From an uncultured Clostridia bacterium (GTDB lineage: Bacteria > Bacillota > Clostridia > UBA1381), in the NCBI GenBank assembly GCA_947624485.1, contig CANQKM010000002.1:1-64000 (forward strand): 64,000 bases of DNA. The letters are read 5' to 3'. Made by a program: the position numbers and the translations under genes. The notes beneath the pieces were generated by a model. That model was not told the DNA's origin, made no database searches, and saw nothing but the letters and a program-made list of their open reading frames with translations. Of this stretch, positions 9,654-18,608 are shown piece by piece. The stretch's first letter is position 1. Each line of letters opens with the position of its first letter.

Positions 9654-10265
9654 TTACAACTCCTGTCCTTTGGATTTTGCGTCCGTTTGTTTATTCGGTT
9701 CGATTTTTTTCGGCTCAACGGGTATTGCCATAATGCCTTTACCCATTTTCAAAAATGCTTCGGGTTTCTTGAACATTTTTTCAAACTTTTCCCTGTGTTC
9801 GGGCGGTAGTGATGTAAAGTTTTCATCGCCCGCACCGCATACGAAGAATGTTCCGGCGATAATTTCCAAGACGTTGCCGCTCTCGTCCTTGATCGCTCGG
9901 TTCAGTTCCGAGCCGTTAATTTTGCCTTCTTCATTACACACAAGCACAACAGGCTCATTGAAAGGCGAGATAGCTTCGATATATCCGCCGACGAGCTCCT
10001 GCATAGAAGAAAGCCCTGCGTCGATAGTGGTCATTTCCGCATATTGACCGGGCTTTACGAGCAGGACTTCCAATGTATTCGGTTTTTCAATTTCTATTCC
10101 GTCATTAGCGTCATAGTCAACATCCGTGAAATCGCTGTCGGTTAAGATAATTTCCGAGCTTTTCCACATATCCTCAACCATCTGCATGGCTTCATCTCTT
10201 GACTCGGCTTCGACGGTAACTACTCTTTCGAGCGTTTCTGTTATTGTTACCTCAAACTCTTTCAT
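9654..10265 (-). CDS. DpnD/PcfM-DUF3846 protein
   Basis: This is a 203-residue conjugative-element protein of unknown biochemical role. Residues 1-50 (FEVTITETLERVVTVEAESRDEA) match the short DpnD/PcfM-like domain, which is found in pCF10 and restriction loci. Residues about 65-150 (LEVLLVKPGQYAEM, then GELNRAI-like and IAGTFFVCG) match DUF3846. A low-complexity Lys/Pro tail ends the protein. It starts three bases after the ParB stop with AAGGAGC before the ATG, so it belongs to the same operon. Family assignment is from recognised sequence patterns, not from a search. Confidence 0.75.
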   Translation of the reverse strand: MKEFEVTITETLERVVTVEAESRDEAMQMVEDMWKSSEIILTDSDFTDVDYDANDGIEIEKPNTLEVLLVKPGQYAEMTTIDAGLSSMQELVGGYIEAISPFNEPVVLVCNEEGKINGSELNRAIKDESGNVLEIIAGTFFVCGAGDENFTSLPPEHREKFEKMFKKPEAFLKMGKGIMAIPVEPKKIEPNKQTDAKSKGQEL

Positions 10266-10268
10266 AGG

Positions 10269-11153
10269 TTAGCTCCTTTCTGCTTCCTGTTTCTTTGATC
10301 TGTTTTTCATCCAGTTATTCAACAGCTTCAAAATGGTGTTTTTCATTTGACGCGGTGTAAACGAGCGCGGAAAATATTTCTTTATTTCGTCGGTATTTAT
10401 TACGATTTTATCAAGCTCGCTTTTCTTTTCCTCCGACATAATCTCACGCATTGCCTCTGCGGTACATTGTCCTTGTTGACTTAGTTTTTTAATACGCTGA
10501 GCCTGTGAAAAGGACGGGGTATTCTGTGAATATTCCATTGCGTCTAAAAAACCCTGCTGTTCGTCACGCGTCAATGACGCAAGTTCGACCGCAGGGGTAA
10601 GCCCGATTTCTTTGTTATCAACTTTTTCCAATAGCTGTGGCTCTAGTTTGGCAAGACGGATAAATCTCTCTATACTTCTGATACTTTCGCCTGTATCTTG
10701 CGACAGCTTTTCTACTGTCCACGACTTTCCGCCATTTTGGCGGAAAGTTGATTTTCCGCGCTGTCCCTGATGTTTTAGGGCTTCAGCTTTCATTTTATAC
10801 GCAATCGCTCGCTCACTCGGCAGGATATTTTCTCTCTGTAAATTGCTGTCCACCATAGAGATAACCGCTTCATCGTCCGTAAGGTCTTTTACAATGACGG
10901 GCATTGTTTCAAGCCCTGCGGCTTCACAGGCGTACAGTCTGCGATGCCCCGATATGACTTCGTAACCTCCGCCGGGGTCGGGACGGACAACAGCGGGAGA
11001 AAGTACGCCTACCTGTGAAATGCTGTCTATGGTCTGCTGCATAAGCTCATCGTCCAATACCTTGAACGGGTGATTTTTGAATGGGTGCAGTTCCGACAGC
11101 TTCACATTTACGATAACGTCCTGCTCCGTATCAGCTTTTTTCTTTGCCGGCAT
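10269..11153 (-). CDS. parB: ParB/Noc-like partition protein
   Basis: This 294-residue DNA-binding protein would act in partition or copy control of the excised element. The ParB N-terminal domain (about 15-105) shows the signature GHRRLYACEAAGL and ERAIAYKMKAEAL. A helix-turn-helix follows (WTVEKLSQDTGESIRSIERFIRLAKL). The ATG at 11153 is preferred to a GTG at 11162, because the CGGAGGT site is then seven bases upstream. The stop nearly abuts the next gene. No parA is visible between it and rep, so it may act alone or with a ParA outside the window. ParB-like CTPases are now known in this family; the CTP-binding GHRR-type motif is present. Confidence 0.88.
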   Translation of the reverse strand: MPAKKKADTEQDVIVNVKLSELHPFKNHPFKVLDDELMQQTIDSISQVGVLSPAVVRPDPGGGYEVISGHRRLYACEAAGLETMPVIVKDLTDDEAVISMVDSNLQRENILPSERAIAYKMKAEALKHQGQRGKSTFRQNGGKSWTVEKLSQDTGESIRSIERFIRLAKLEPQLLEKVDNKEIGLTPAVELASLTRDEQQGFLDAMEYSQNTPSFSQAQRIKKLSQQGQCTAEAMREIMSEEKKSELDKIVINTDEIKKYFPRSFTPRQMKNTILKLLNNWMKNRSKKQEAERS

Positions 11154-11185
11154 TTTTATCACCTCCGTTCTGCCGTAAGCGGCAG

Positions 11186-12046
11186 TTATTCACGTTTACC
11201 GTACAAGTCGTGCCGTACCATATTGGCAAGGTTTATGTCAGCCGTTGCGGATATGTTAAATAGCGACGTTATGAGATAGGCTTTGATGTTATGGATTTTC
11301 TCATTACGTCTTGAGAAGTCGAGCAAAAACGCTTCCAATTTTTCGTAATTGATTTCAAGAAACCTCTGCCTGACAAGCTCGGTCGGATACTGCTTTTTCT
11401 CTATGGTGTAGTAAGGCGTGTCGATGGTAAGCACTTCGGTCATTACCGCCACAACCTCGTCTATGACGGCTTTATCGTGGTTGAGTATGAGAGTGTCGTA
11501 CTCGATATTGCTTTTAATCAATTCCGTGTTTTTTCTGTATCTATCCATCAATCCCGTTTGGTCGGTCAAAGAGCCGCACGCGCTCTGATTGGTAGATAAG
11601 TATTTAATATCATCAGTATTTGATTTTTTAGTATTTGTTTTATCTTTATTTATTTGCGTTGGATTTTCCGTATGCGGGTTATCCGTATTCGGATTTTCCA
11701 AACGCGGGTTTTCCGACATCGGCTGTTCCGTGATTGGATTTTCCAAACACGGCTGCGGCACTTCATAAATGGTATATTCTATCGCCGCCATTTTGCCGAG
11801 CTTGTCACGTCCCTGTTTCCGAGTAATATATCCGGCTTTTTCAAGCTCCAAAACCGCTGTGCGGATTGCGTCAATCTTTTCCTTATTTATACGGGCAAGA
11901 CCTTTTAGAGTATAATCCCAATCGCTCGGTAACGACAGCATTTGTGACAAAAGCCCTTTCGCCTTTAAGGATAATTCCTTGTTGCGTAGGTGATGATTGG
12001 ACATCACGGTAAATCCCGCGCTCTTTTTAACTCTGAAAACAGCCAT
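11186..12046 (-). CDS. Replication initiator protein (RepA N-like, winged helix)
   Basis: This 286-residue protein begins MAVFRVKKSAGFTVMSNHHLRNKELSLKAKGLL, the hallmark of initiators carried by Clostridia conjugative elements. Residues about 25-90 form the winged helix (DWDYTLKGLARINKEKID, then LEKAGYITRKQGRD). A short tandem ENP-x4 linker (about 107-140) separates it from a C-terminal domain (about 190-286, DUF6017-like: ILTIDTPYYTIEKKQYPTELVRQRFLEIN). Its place at the rpsI side of the element, first in the leftward operon, with AAGGAGG before the ATG, fits an initiator. The replication role is from family knowledge. Direct repeats at 12329-12391 just upstream could be its target. Confidence 0.75.
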   Translation of the reverse strand: MAVFRVKKSAGFTVMSNHHLRNKELSLKAKGLLSQMLSLPSDWDYTLKGLARINKEKIDAIRTAVLELEKAGYITRKQGRDKLGKMAAIEYTIYEVPQPCLENPITEQPMSENPRLENPNTDNPHTENPTQINKDKTNTKKSNTDDIKYLSTNQSACGSLTDQTGLMDRYRKNTELIKSNIEYDTLILNHDKAVIDEVVAVMTEVLTIDTPYYTIEKKQYPTELVRQRFLEINYEKLEAFLLDFSRRNEKIHNIKAYLITSLFNISATADINLANMVRHDLYGKRE

Positions 12047-12074
12047 TTCAGCTCCTCCTTTCCGTAAAAATATT

Positions 12075-12164
12075 TCAGTGTATCAGAGCTTTCGCCTGCC
12101 GACAGTTTTGGGCGGCTTGAACAATAACCGCATCGGCAAGAAACACATAATTTTCCTCAAACAT
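12075..12164 (-). CDS. Small ORF upstream of rep (29 aa)
   Basis: A 29-codon frame (starting MFEENYVFLADAV) follows a strong AAGGAGG site eight bases before its ATG and ends 28 bases before the rep start. It is in the right direction and place to be a small conserved element protein or leader peptide. No family is recognised. Support is only the ribosome binding site and position. Confidence 0.4.
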   Translation of the reverse strand: MFEENYVFLADAVIVQAAQNCRQAKALIH

Positions 12165-12192
12165 ATCTCTACCTCCTTAAAATTTGGAATAA

Positions 12193-12236
12193 AAAAACGC
12201 GTTCACATAGCTCATACCGAGCAAGCAAACGCGTGT
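12193..12236 (-). terminator. Possible intrinsic terminator upstream of the small ORF
   Basis: On the minus strand ACGCGTT and AACGCGT flank a 24-base insert that itself can fold (GCTC/GAGC), followed by a T7 run. It would shield the conjugative element from transcription coming from rpsI. The stem is only seven pairs, so this is moderate support. Confidence 0.5.
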
Positions 12237-12328
12237 TCAAATTCATTTTAATTTTATTAAATTGTGTCAGACTATGACAAACTCATCAAATAAAAATCAA
12301 GGTAAAAAATCAAGATTTTGCACTCAAA

Positions 12329-12391
12329 ATTTCACCCATCATTTAACCCATTTGGGGTCTAAAAAGTGAATTTCACCCCTATTTAACCCCT
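12329..12391. repeat. Two direct repeats upstream of the replication initiator
   Basis: ATTTCACCC-N3/4-TTTAACCC occurs at 12329-12349 and again at 12370-12390, 41 bases apart, in otherwise featureless AT-rich DNA between the small ORF and the rpsI terminator. The spacing of about four helical turns fits iterons or recombinase arm sites near the element end. Nothing else is recognised in 12237-12461. Confidence 0.55.
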
Positions 12392-12461
12392 ATAAATTGA
12401 TTTATTTTGAGTTAAAATCTGTCAAAATCCGTTAAACCAAACAGACAAATCAGCGCACACA

Positions 12462-12496
12462 AAAACCCCGAAAGCCGCAAGGCTACGGGGTTTTTT
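12462..12496 (-). terminator. rpsI terminator
   Basis: CCCCG-AGCC and GGCT-CGGGG form a GC-rich hairpin, flanked by T-runs in both directions. It ends the rplM-rpsI operon on the minus strand, and could also stop plus-strand transcription. Confidence 0.88.
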
Positions 12497-12514
12497 GTAA
12501 TTCTGTGTAAAAAT

Positions 12515-12910
12515 TTATCTCTTCGAGAACTGCGGAGCGCGACGTGCGGCTTTGAGACCGTACTTCTTTCTTTCCTTCATTCTTGAATCTCTCGTCAGGA
12601 AGCCCGCAGCCTTAAGGTCAGGTCTGTACGTTTCGCTGTCAACCTCGAGAAGCGCTCTCGAGATACCGTGACGGATCGCGCCCGCCTGACCGGTGAAGCC
12701 GCCGCCCTCAACCTTGGCGATAACATCGAACTTATCGCCTGTCTTTGTAAGCTCGAGCGGCTGACGAACGATAAGCTTCAAGGTTTCGAGACCGAAATAA
12801 TCATCGATCGATCTGCCGTTTATTGTAATAGCGCCGCTGCCGGGAACAAGACGAACTCTCGCAACGGACGACTTTCTTCTGCCTGTGCCGTAATACTGTT
12901 CTTTTGCCAT
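12515..12910 (-). CDS. rpsI: 30S ribosomal protein S9
   Basis: S9 is a small-subunit head protein whose C-terminal tail reaches the P-site tRNA. The 131-residue product has the expected [20 protein letters not shown] start, the [19 protein letters not shown] core and the basic end RAPQFSKR. The ATG at 12910 is chosen over one at 12916 because AAGGAGG is then eight bases upstream instead of two. It lies 13 bases after rplM in the usual L13-S9 operon. The conjugative element sits directly past its 3' end. Confidence 0.98.
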   Translation of the reverse strand: MAKEQYYGTGRRKSSVARVRLVPGSGAITINGRSIDDYFGLETLKLIVRQPLELTKTGDKFDVIAKVEGGGFTGQAGAIRHGISRALLEVDSETYRPDLKAAGFLTRDSRMKERKKYGLKAARRAPQFSKR

Positions 12911-12923
12911 TTTCATATCCTCC

Positions 12924-13364
12924 TTACTTTATTTCGCCTGTCCATTCGATAGGCTTCTGCGCCGCGTGCTCATGCTCAGCGCCCTTGTAAACGCGAAGTC
13001 TCGTGAGAGCCTTTCTGCCGATCGTGTTGTTCGGCAGCATACCGTTTACGGCGTACATAACAGCCTTTTCGGGCTGCTCAGCCATAAGCTTGTCGTAGTG
13101 TATCTCCTTGATACCGCCTACCCAGCCTGTGTGATAGTAGCGAACCTTCTGATTGAGCTTGTTGCCGGTGAGGATGATCTTATCGGCGTTAATGACGATA
13201 ACGTGATCTCCGCAGTCCACGTTCGGAGTGAAGGTGGGGAGATGCTTTCCTCTTAAAATACTTGCGACTGTCGCTGCAACGCGTCCGAGCGGCTTGTCCG
13301 CGGCGTCAACCACGTACCACTTGCGCTCAACGTCAGCCGGCTTCTGCAAATAGCTTGAATTCAT
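12924..13364 (-). CDS. rplM: 50S ribosomal protein L13
   Basis: L13 is an early-assembly large-subunit protein. The 146-residue product shows [28 protein letters not shown] and [16 protein letters not shown], all typical of the family, and is normal in length. CAGGAGG lies before the ATG. A strong promoter (13421-13449) about 60 bases upstream drives this gene and rpsI. Confidence 0.98.
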   Translation of the reverse strand: MNSSYLQKPADVERKWYVVDAADKPLGRVAATVASILRGKHLPTFTPNVDCGDHVIVINADKIILTGNKLNQKVRYYHTGWVGGIKEIHYDKLMAEQPEKAVMYAVNGMLPNNTIGRKALTRLRVYKGAEHEHAAQKPIEWTGEIK

Positions 13365-13420
13365 TGTTGTTTCCTCCTGTTTTAATCAATATGTTAAGAT
13401 TTTCTCAACTCACAACGGCT

Positions 13421-13449
13421 ATTTTACTATCTTTGCCTTCCGTTGTCAA
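13421..13449 (-). promoter_or_regulatory. Promoter of rplM-rpsI
   Basis: On the minus strand TTGACA (13449-13444), a 17-base spacer and TAAAAT (13426-13421) form a near-consensus housekeeping promoter. Confidence 0.88.
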
Positions 13450-13554
13450 CACTTTTTTTGCTCAAAACAAAAATTTTTATATAAATCTTTCAAAATCGCT
13501 TTTATTCTCATTTATACTCTTGTTTTCTCGCACTTCATTTTATTTTTGCGCGGC

Positions 13555-13583
13555 TTGACTTATGAGCGTATATGGGGTACAAT
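13555..13583 (+). promoter_or_regulatory. Promoter of the acyltransferase-mnmA-cdaAR run
   Basis: TTGACT (13555-13560), 17 bases, TACAAT (13578-13583). It lies about 25 bases upstream of the chosen GTG start, so an earlier in-frame TTG at 13546 would be upstream of the transcript and is not used. Confidence 0.82.
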
Positions 13584-13608
13584 ATATAATAGGAAAGTAT
13601 GGGGGGCG

Positions 13609-14730
13609 GTGAAGGAAGTGCGAAAAATAACGGGGGAAAATTTCGATTTCGGATCGAATTGCTTTGACCTGCTGCGCCTTTTGAGCGCGTTGCACGTCAT
13701 GACGCAGCACATACTGCGCCATATTCTTCACGTTGAAACGCCACCCTTTTTTAACTGGTGGAGCGGAGTCGTCGTGCTTTTCTGCATAAGCGGCTTTCTG
13801 ATACCGGCGTCAATGGAGCGGAGCAGGGGAACGGGCGAATTTCTCAAAAAGAGAGTGCTGCGCATAATACCGTCGCTCTGGATATGTATAATAATAGGCG
13901 TGCTTGTTGCCGCCGCGTTCTGCGGATTTGTCTGGAACGGCACGTTTACGACATGGTTCATCGGTCAGCTCTGCTTTATACGCGACTTTCCGCAGCCCGA
14001 TTTTATATCCGCGTTCGGAACGGGTAACTTTCAGGGCAATTTGTGGACGATGATTTACACGGTGCAGTTTTACCTTATCACCGCGCTCGTGTACAAGGCG
14101 CTTAAAAACCGCAGGATAGGCGTGTGGATAGGCGTGCTGGTGTTTTCGATGGCTTTAAATATCGTCACGCCGTATGTGCAGTCGAGCGTGCCTGTGGCGG
14201 TAAAGAACGTGATTTCACACACGTGCCTGCCGTTTTTCTACATTTATTTCGCGGGCTGGTTCATATACCGCTGGCGTGAAACGATCGTACCCATGCTGTG
14301 CCGCGCGAAGGTACTGCTCGCGCTGCTCATAATCGGGCGCGGAATATGGCTCATGAACGGCGCGCCGCGCGTGGGCGAGTACCAGGATATGGTAATAGTG
14401 CTTTTGCTTATCATGCTCACGGTAGGCGTCGGCTACAGCTTCGGCAAGCTTAGATTCGGCATTGATTTGTCGTACGGACTGTACCTGTACCATATGATTG
14501 TCGTCGATGTGTTCGTGCATCTCGGACTTACCGGCAATATCGGCTATGTAATCGCGGCGTACGCCGTTTCGGCTGTATTGGCGTTTATATCGTATTATCT
14601 TGTGGACGACACCGTCGCGCGGCTGTTCAGGAGCAGACCGCGCGTCCAAACGGTTATACCGCCGCCCGCGCCGCCGAAGCCCGAACCGGTAAGCGTTGAA
14701 GCGAAAGGCGGCGGCGAAAGTGATTTTTGA
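13609..14730 (+). CDS. Acyltransferase 3 family membrane protein
   Basis: This 373-residue membrane protein has about ten hydrophobic segments and the family motifs FDLLRLLSALHVMTQH (catalytic His region) and CISGFLIPASM. Such proteins transfer acetyl or other acyl groups to exported sugars such as cell-wall or surface polysaccharide (OafA/ExoZ-like). The substrate cannot be told from sequence. The GTG at 13609 is preferred since the promoter -10 ends at 13583. A Pro-rich cytoplasmic tail (IPPPAPPKPEP) ends the protein. It is 20 bases upstream of mnmA, likely co-transcribed. Confidence 0.85.
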   Translation: MKEVRKITGENFDFGSNCFDLLRLLSALHVMTQHILRHILHVETPPFFNWWSGVVVLFCISGFLIPASMERSRGTGEFLKKRVLRIIPSLWICIIIGVLVAAAFCGFVWNGTFTTWFIGQLCFIRDFPQPDFISAFGTGNFQGNLWTMIYTVQFYLITALVYKALKNRRIGVWIGVLVFSMALNIVTPYVQSSVPVAVKNVISHTCLPFFYIYFAGWFIYRWRETIVPMLCRAKVLLALLIIGRGIWLMNGAPRVGEYQDMVIVLLLIMLTVGVGYSFGKLRFGIDLSYGLYLYHMIVVDVFVHLGLTGNIGYVIAAYAVSAVLAFISYYLVDDTVARLFRSRPRVQTVIPPPAPPKPEPVSVEAKGGGESDF

Positions 14731-14750
14731 TTTGATATTCGGAGGAAATA

Positions 14751-15821
14751 ATGGCTGAAAAAAGCGTTTTAATAGGCATGTCGGGCGGAGTTGACTCGTC
14801 CGTCGCGGCTGCGCTGTTAAAGGAGCAGGGTTATCATGTGATCGGCGCGACAATGCGGCTTTGGACGTACACGGACGCGGCGGACTCAAGGCACGAGGGC
14901 TGCTGCGCCGAAAGCGCGGTCGAGGACGCAAGGCGCGTGTGCGACAAGCTCGGCATAGACTTTTACGTTATGAATTTTAAGGATATGTTCCGCGACAAGG
15001 TGGTCGATTACTTTGTGCGCGAGTACACGCGCGGCAGAACGCCTAACCCGTGTATCGCGTGCAACAGATATCTGAAATTCGACGCGTTTATGAAAAAGGC
15101 GCTCGCGATGGGGATAGATTACGTCGCGACCGGTCACTACGCGAAAATAGAGCGCGGCGCGGACGGCAAATATATACTCCGCGCGTCGGAGGCGGCGAAG
15201 AAGGATCAGAGCTACGTTTTATATAACTTCACACAGGAACAACTCGCGCACACGCTTATGCCGCTCGGAGACTATGACAAGGATTGGGTGCGCGCGAAAG
15301 CGGAGGAACTGGGACTCGGCGTGGCGCACAAGCGCGACAGTCAGGAAATATGCTTCGTCGAGGACGACGATTACGCAAGATTCATCACAGAATATTCCGG
15401 TTACACGCCGCGCGAGGGCGACATACTCGACGTAAACGGAAACGTCATAGGCAGACACCGGGGGCTTATATACTACACGATAGGTCAGCGCAAGGGCATA
15501 GGCGCTTACGGCAGACCGATGTTCGTAATGAAGATAGACGCGGAAAACAACACAATAACGCTCGGCGAAAAGGGCATGGAATTTTCGTCGGAGCTTACGG
15601 CGGAGGACGTGAATTTTATATCGGGCGAAACGCCGAAGAACGAAACAAACGTGACCGCGCGCATACGCTATCAGGCTTCGCCGCGCGAGGCGATTTTAAC
15701 GCCGCTTGAAAATAACAGGGTACGGCTCACGTTTAGGGAGCCGGTACGCGCGGTGACACCGGGGCAGGCGGTCGTGTTTTACGACGGCGGCATTGTTCTC
15801 GGCGGCGGAACGGTAATGTGA
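14751..15821 (+). CDS. mnmA: tRNA-specific 2-thiouridylase MnmA
   Basis: MnmA puts sulfur on U34 of Lys, Glu and Gln tRNAs, using ATP and sulfur relayed from a cysteine desulfurase. The 356-residue protein has the PP-loop GMSGGVDSS (9-17), the TPNPCIACN loop with catalytic Cys104, TGHYAKI, and the persulfide Cys201 in SQEICFV. The central and C-terminal beta domains (YYTIGQRKGIG, then RYQASP) are complete. GGAGG precedes the ATG. It is 13 bases from cdaA. Confidence 0.97.
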   Translation: MAEKSVLIGMSGGVDSSVAAALLKEQGYHVIGATMRLWTYTDAADSRHEGCCAESAVEDARRVCDKLGIDFYVMNFKDMFRDKVVDYFVREYTRGRTPNPCIACNRYLKFDAFMKKALAMGIDYVATGHYAKIERGADGKYILRASEAAKKDQSYVLYNFTQEQLAHTLMPLGDYDKDWVRAKAEELGLGVAHKRDSQEICFVEDDDYARFITEYSGYTPREGDILDVNGNVIGRHRGLIYYTIGQRKGIGAYGRPMFVMKIDAENNTITLGEKGMEFSSELTAEDVNFISGETPKNETNVTARIRYQASPREAILTPLENNRVRLTFREPVRAVTPGQAVVFYDGGIVLGGGTVM

Positions 15822-15834
15822 AAAGGAGGACGCT

Positions 15835-16683
15835 ATGGACGCATTCATGGACAGGGTAATAAAATATATACAGCTTCTGCGCATAACGGATTTTATCGAC
15901 GTTATCATAGTGGCGGTAATTTTCTATTACCTCATAAATCTTATACGCGAAACGCGCGCGATGCAGCTTGTAAAGGGAATAATATTCCTTTTCGCCGTGT
16001 TTTTCCTGAGCCAGCGGCTCAACCTGAACGCGCTCAACTACATACTCGGCGGCGCGATGCAGATAGGCGCGTTCGCGATAATCGTGCTGTTCCAGCCGGA
16101 GCTTAGGAGCCTGCTGGAGCGTATGGGACGGTTCAAGGTGGGAAGGATAATCGACTTCGCCGTGGACAACAGCGAGGAGGAGCTTGCGAAAACGATAGAA
16201 TCCGTATCGCTCGCGGCGGAAAATCTGTCGCTCACAAAAACGGGCGCGCTCATAGTCATAGAGCGCAGCACGCGTCTGGGCGAGTTTATAAGCACCGGCA
16301 CAATGCTCGAGGCGAACGTGTCGAGCGGACTTTTGGAAAACATATTCGTGCCGAACACGCCGCTCCACGACGGCGCGGTAATAATACGCGGCAACAAGAT
16401 AATAACGGCGGGCTGCCTTTTGCCCCTCACCGCGAACAACAACCTTTCCCGCGACCTCGGCACGCGCCACAGAGCAGCGATAGGACTCAGCGAGGTAACG
16501 GACGCGGTAATAGTTGTGGTAAGCGAGGAAACAGGTAAGATCTCGATAGCATTAAACGGCTCGCTGACGCGCAACCTGACGCGCGACTCGCTCGGCAAGG
16601 CGCTTAAAAAGCTCATAATACAGAAGCCGGAAACGCAGCAGAAAATAGACAGGATAAAATTCTGGAAAACAAAGGCGCAGTAA
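15835..16683 (+). CDS. cdaA: Diadenylate cyclase CdaA
   Basis: CdaA is the membrane enzyme that joins two ATP into cyclic di-AMP, an essential signal for potassium and osmotic balance in many Firmicutes. The 282-residue protein has three N-terminal membrane helices (to about 85) and the DAC domain with both catalytic motifs, LHDGAVIIRG (DGA) and GTRHRAAIG (RHR). AAGGAGG precedes the ATG. The regulator gene cdaR follows, as in most Firmicutes. glmM, often third in this operon, is not here. Confidence 0.97.
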   Translation: MDAFMDRVIKYIQLLRITDFIDVIIVAVIFYYLINLIRETRAMQLVKGIIFLFAVFFLSQRLNLNALNYILGGAMQIGAFAIIVLFQPELRSLLERMGRFKVGRIIDFAVDNSEEELAKTIESVSLAAENLSLTKTGALIVIERSTRLGEFISTGTMLEANVSSGLLENIFVPNTPLHDGAVIIRGNKIITAGCLLPLTANNNLSRDLGTRHRAAIGLSEVTDAVIVVVSEETGKISIALNGSLTRNLTRDSLGKALKKLIIQKPETQQKIDRIKFWKTKAQ

Positions 16684-16709
16684 AAACGGATCGAAGGGAG
16701 TTAGGTAAA

Positions 16710-17684
16710 ATGGCTGATAGCAACGAAACAAAACCTCAAAAGAAAAAAATCCGCACAATGGCGCTTTCCATACTTCTTGCCGTGATTGTATGGTTCATGG
16801 TAATGTCGCTCACGAACCCGACAATAACCGTCACTCTCACAAATCTTAAGGTGCGGTTCGTCGGCGAGGCGACGCTGCGCGACAGGGATCTTACCGTGAC
16901 GGGACGCGGGAGCATACCGCCGCTGTCCGTGACGGTCAGGGGCAGCCGAGGCGACCTTATGAATTATATGGACGACGTTTACATTCAGGTGGATCTGAGC
17001 AACATAACCGACGCGGGAACGTACAGCCTTACGGGTAAGCCGGTGATACCGACGACGCGCATAGGCGTTGAGAAGGAAAATTACGGAAACATCACCGTGA
17101 ACGCGGAAAAAATCGTTTCAAAGGAGACGGAAGTAAAGGTGACGTATACGGGCGTTCCGACCGATAAGATTGTGCGCACCGACATCAAAAACCCCGTAGT
17201 TGAAATAAGCGGCGCGGAAAGCGAGATAAACGAGGTGGACGGCGCGCAGGCGGTAATAAACTGGCAGGACGTAAAGGAAGGCGAGGCAAAGCTCGAATAT
17301 GCGCTCATAAATTCTTCGGGCGCGCCGATAACGGAAAATGAGACGATAGAAAGTCCGCGCAGCGAGATAGACGTTGTAAACAGGATATACGACGCGGTGA
17401 CGCTGCCGGTCGAGGCGAAGCTGTCCGACGGATTAAGCGGCGGCTACGAGCTTGACAGCCCCAAGACCGAGCCGGACAGAGTGAAGGTCGGAGTGGAGGA
17501 CGGAGCGGCTGTTCCCGAACGTCTGACCGTGACAATCCCGACGATAGAGAGTGGCGAAAAGGAGTTTAAAATAGACACGGCCGAGGGCATATACATACCG
17601 GCTGACAGCGCGGCGGTAAAGGTGAACGTCAGCGCGCACGAAAAGCCGGTTGACGAGAATAACGAAGAACAAAACGGAGACTAA
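16710..17684 (+). CDS. cdaR: CdaA regulatory protein CdaR (YbbR domains)
   Basis: CdaR binds CdaA at the membrane and tunes c-di-AMP synthesis. The 324-residue protein has a short basic cytoplasmic start, one membrane helix (about 16-33, ALSILLAVIVWFMVMSL), then extracytoplasmic YbbR repeats. The repeats show the typical VTYTGVP and VEISGAESEI strands. The GAAGGGAG site precedes the ATG. The tail is acidic. It ends three bases before hslO. Confidence 0.92.
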   Translation: MADSNETKPQKKKIRTMALSILLAVIVWFMVMSLTNPTITVTLTNLKVRFVGEATLRDRDLTVTGRGSIPPLSVTVRGSRGDLMNYMDDVYIQVDLSNITDAGTYSLTGKPVIPTTRIGVEKENYGNITVNAEKIVSKETEVKVTYTGVPTDKIVRTDIKNPVVEISGAESEINEVDGAQAVINWQDVKEGEAKLEYALINSSGAPITENETIESPRSEIDVVNRIYDAVTLPVEAKLSDGLSGGYELDSPKTEPDRVKVGVEDGAAVPERLTVTIPTIESGEKEFKIDTAEGIYIPADSAAVKVNVSAHEKPVDENNEEQNGD

Positions 17685-17687
17685 ACG

Positions 17688-18608
17688 ATGGCAGACAGAC
17701 TTGTAAGAGGAAACAGCGCCGACGGCACGATACGCGTATACGCGGCGGTAACGACAGACCTTGTGAATGAGGCGCAGAGAATACACGGCACATTCCCCGT
17801 GGCGACAGCCGCGCTCGGCAGACTGCTCACCGCGGCGGCGATAATGGGAGCGGCGGGACTTAAAAGCGATACGGACAGTATGACGCTGCAGATAAAAGGC
17901 AGCGGCGACATACGCGACATGGTAGCCGTGACGGACAACAAGAGCCGTGTGAGAGGGTACATTTCAAACCCGTACATCGACCGTCCGCTTAACGCCAAGG
18001 GCAAGCTCGACGTCGGCGGCGCGGTGACGGGCGTCGCGGGCGGCACATCGAATGACGGCGGATATTTGAGCGTGATACGCGATTTGGGCATGAAAGAGCC
18101 GTATATCGGACGCGTGCCGCTCGTGTCGGGCGAAATCGCGGAGGACTTGACGTACTACTACGCGAAAAGCGAGCAGATACCGACCGCAATCGCGCTCGGC
18201 GTACTCGTGAACACCGACGATAAGGCTCTCGCGGCGGGCGGGTACATGATACAGCTCATGCCGGAGGCGACCGACGAAACGGCTGTAAGGCTCGAGGAAA
18301 TAATAAAGGAAGCGCCGCCGATAACCGATCTGATACACGGCGGCAGCGGTGCGGAGGATATACTTTTCCGCATGACGGAGGGCTTTTCGATGATATGCGA
18401 AAACAAGTACATCGTGCCGGAATATAAATGCAAATGCTCGCGCGAACGTATGGAGCGCGCGCTCGTCACGATAGGCGCGGACGAGATCCGCTCGCTGATA
18501 GAGGAACAGGGCGGCGCGGAAATGACATGCCGCTTCTGCGACAACAAATACAATTTCACAAAAGAGGAACTGACGGAGCTTTTAAGACAAGCGGAGGGCA
18601 AACGATGA
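17688..18608 (+). CDS. hslO: Redox-regulated chaperone Hsp33
   Basis: Hsp33 is a cytosolic holdase switched on by oxidation of its zinc centre. The 306-residue protein has the DRLVRGNSADGTIRVYAA start and GDIRDMVAVTDNKSRVRGYISNP core. The zinc-binding C-terminus is intact, with CKC (about 247-249) and CRFC (about 279-282). The stop overlaps the fbp start (ATGA), so the two are translationally coupled. The neighbours in this operon are not functionally related in an obvious way. Confidence 0.96.
   Translation: MADRLVRGNSADGTIRVYAAVTTDLVNEAQRIHGTFPVATAALGRLLTAAAIMGAAGLKSDTDSMTLQIKGSGDIRDMVAVTDNKSRVRGYISNPYIDRPLNAKGKLDVGGAVTGVAGGTSNDGGYLSVIRDLGMKEPYIGRVPLVSGEIAEDLTYYYAKSEQIPTAIALGVLVNTDDKALAAGGYMIQLMPEATDETAVRLEEIIKEAPPITDLIHGGSGAEDILFRMTEGFSMICENKYIVPEYKCKCSRERMERALVTIGADEIRSLIEEQGGAEMTCRFCDNKYNFTKEELTELLRQAEGKR

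Larger units (their letters stand above)
2512..12480. mobile_element. Integrative conjugative element, replication/transfer end beside rpsI
   Basis: All genes from virD4 to the replication initiator point left and form the module typical of Firmicutes conjugative elements: RepA-like initiator, ParB, DpnD/PcfM-DUF3846 protein, PcfB and VirD4. The right border falls between the small ORF at 12164 and the rpsI terminator (12462-12496). Integration at the 3' end of rpsI is known for other conjugative elements in Firmicutes, but the opposite att site lies outside the window, so the target is an inference. An SLH surface protein inside the transfer module is an unusual passenger. Confidence 0.75.

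Noticed and set aside
12240..12461. A tRNA or other structured RNA gene at the conjugative element border
   Set aside because: No cloverleaf or conserved T-loop was visible; the stretch is AT-rich with only the two direct repeats.
16038..16616. Long minus-strand open frames across cdaA, fbp and mnmA (for example 15733-16470 and 18731-20221)
   Set aside because: They are shadows of GC-rich codons in clearly identified plus-strand genes, have no ribosome binding sites and no recognisable domains.
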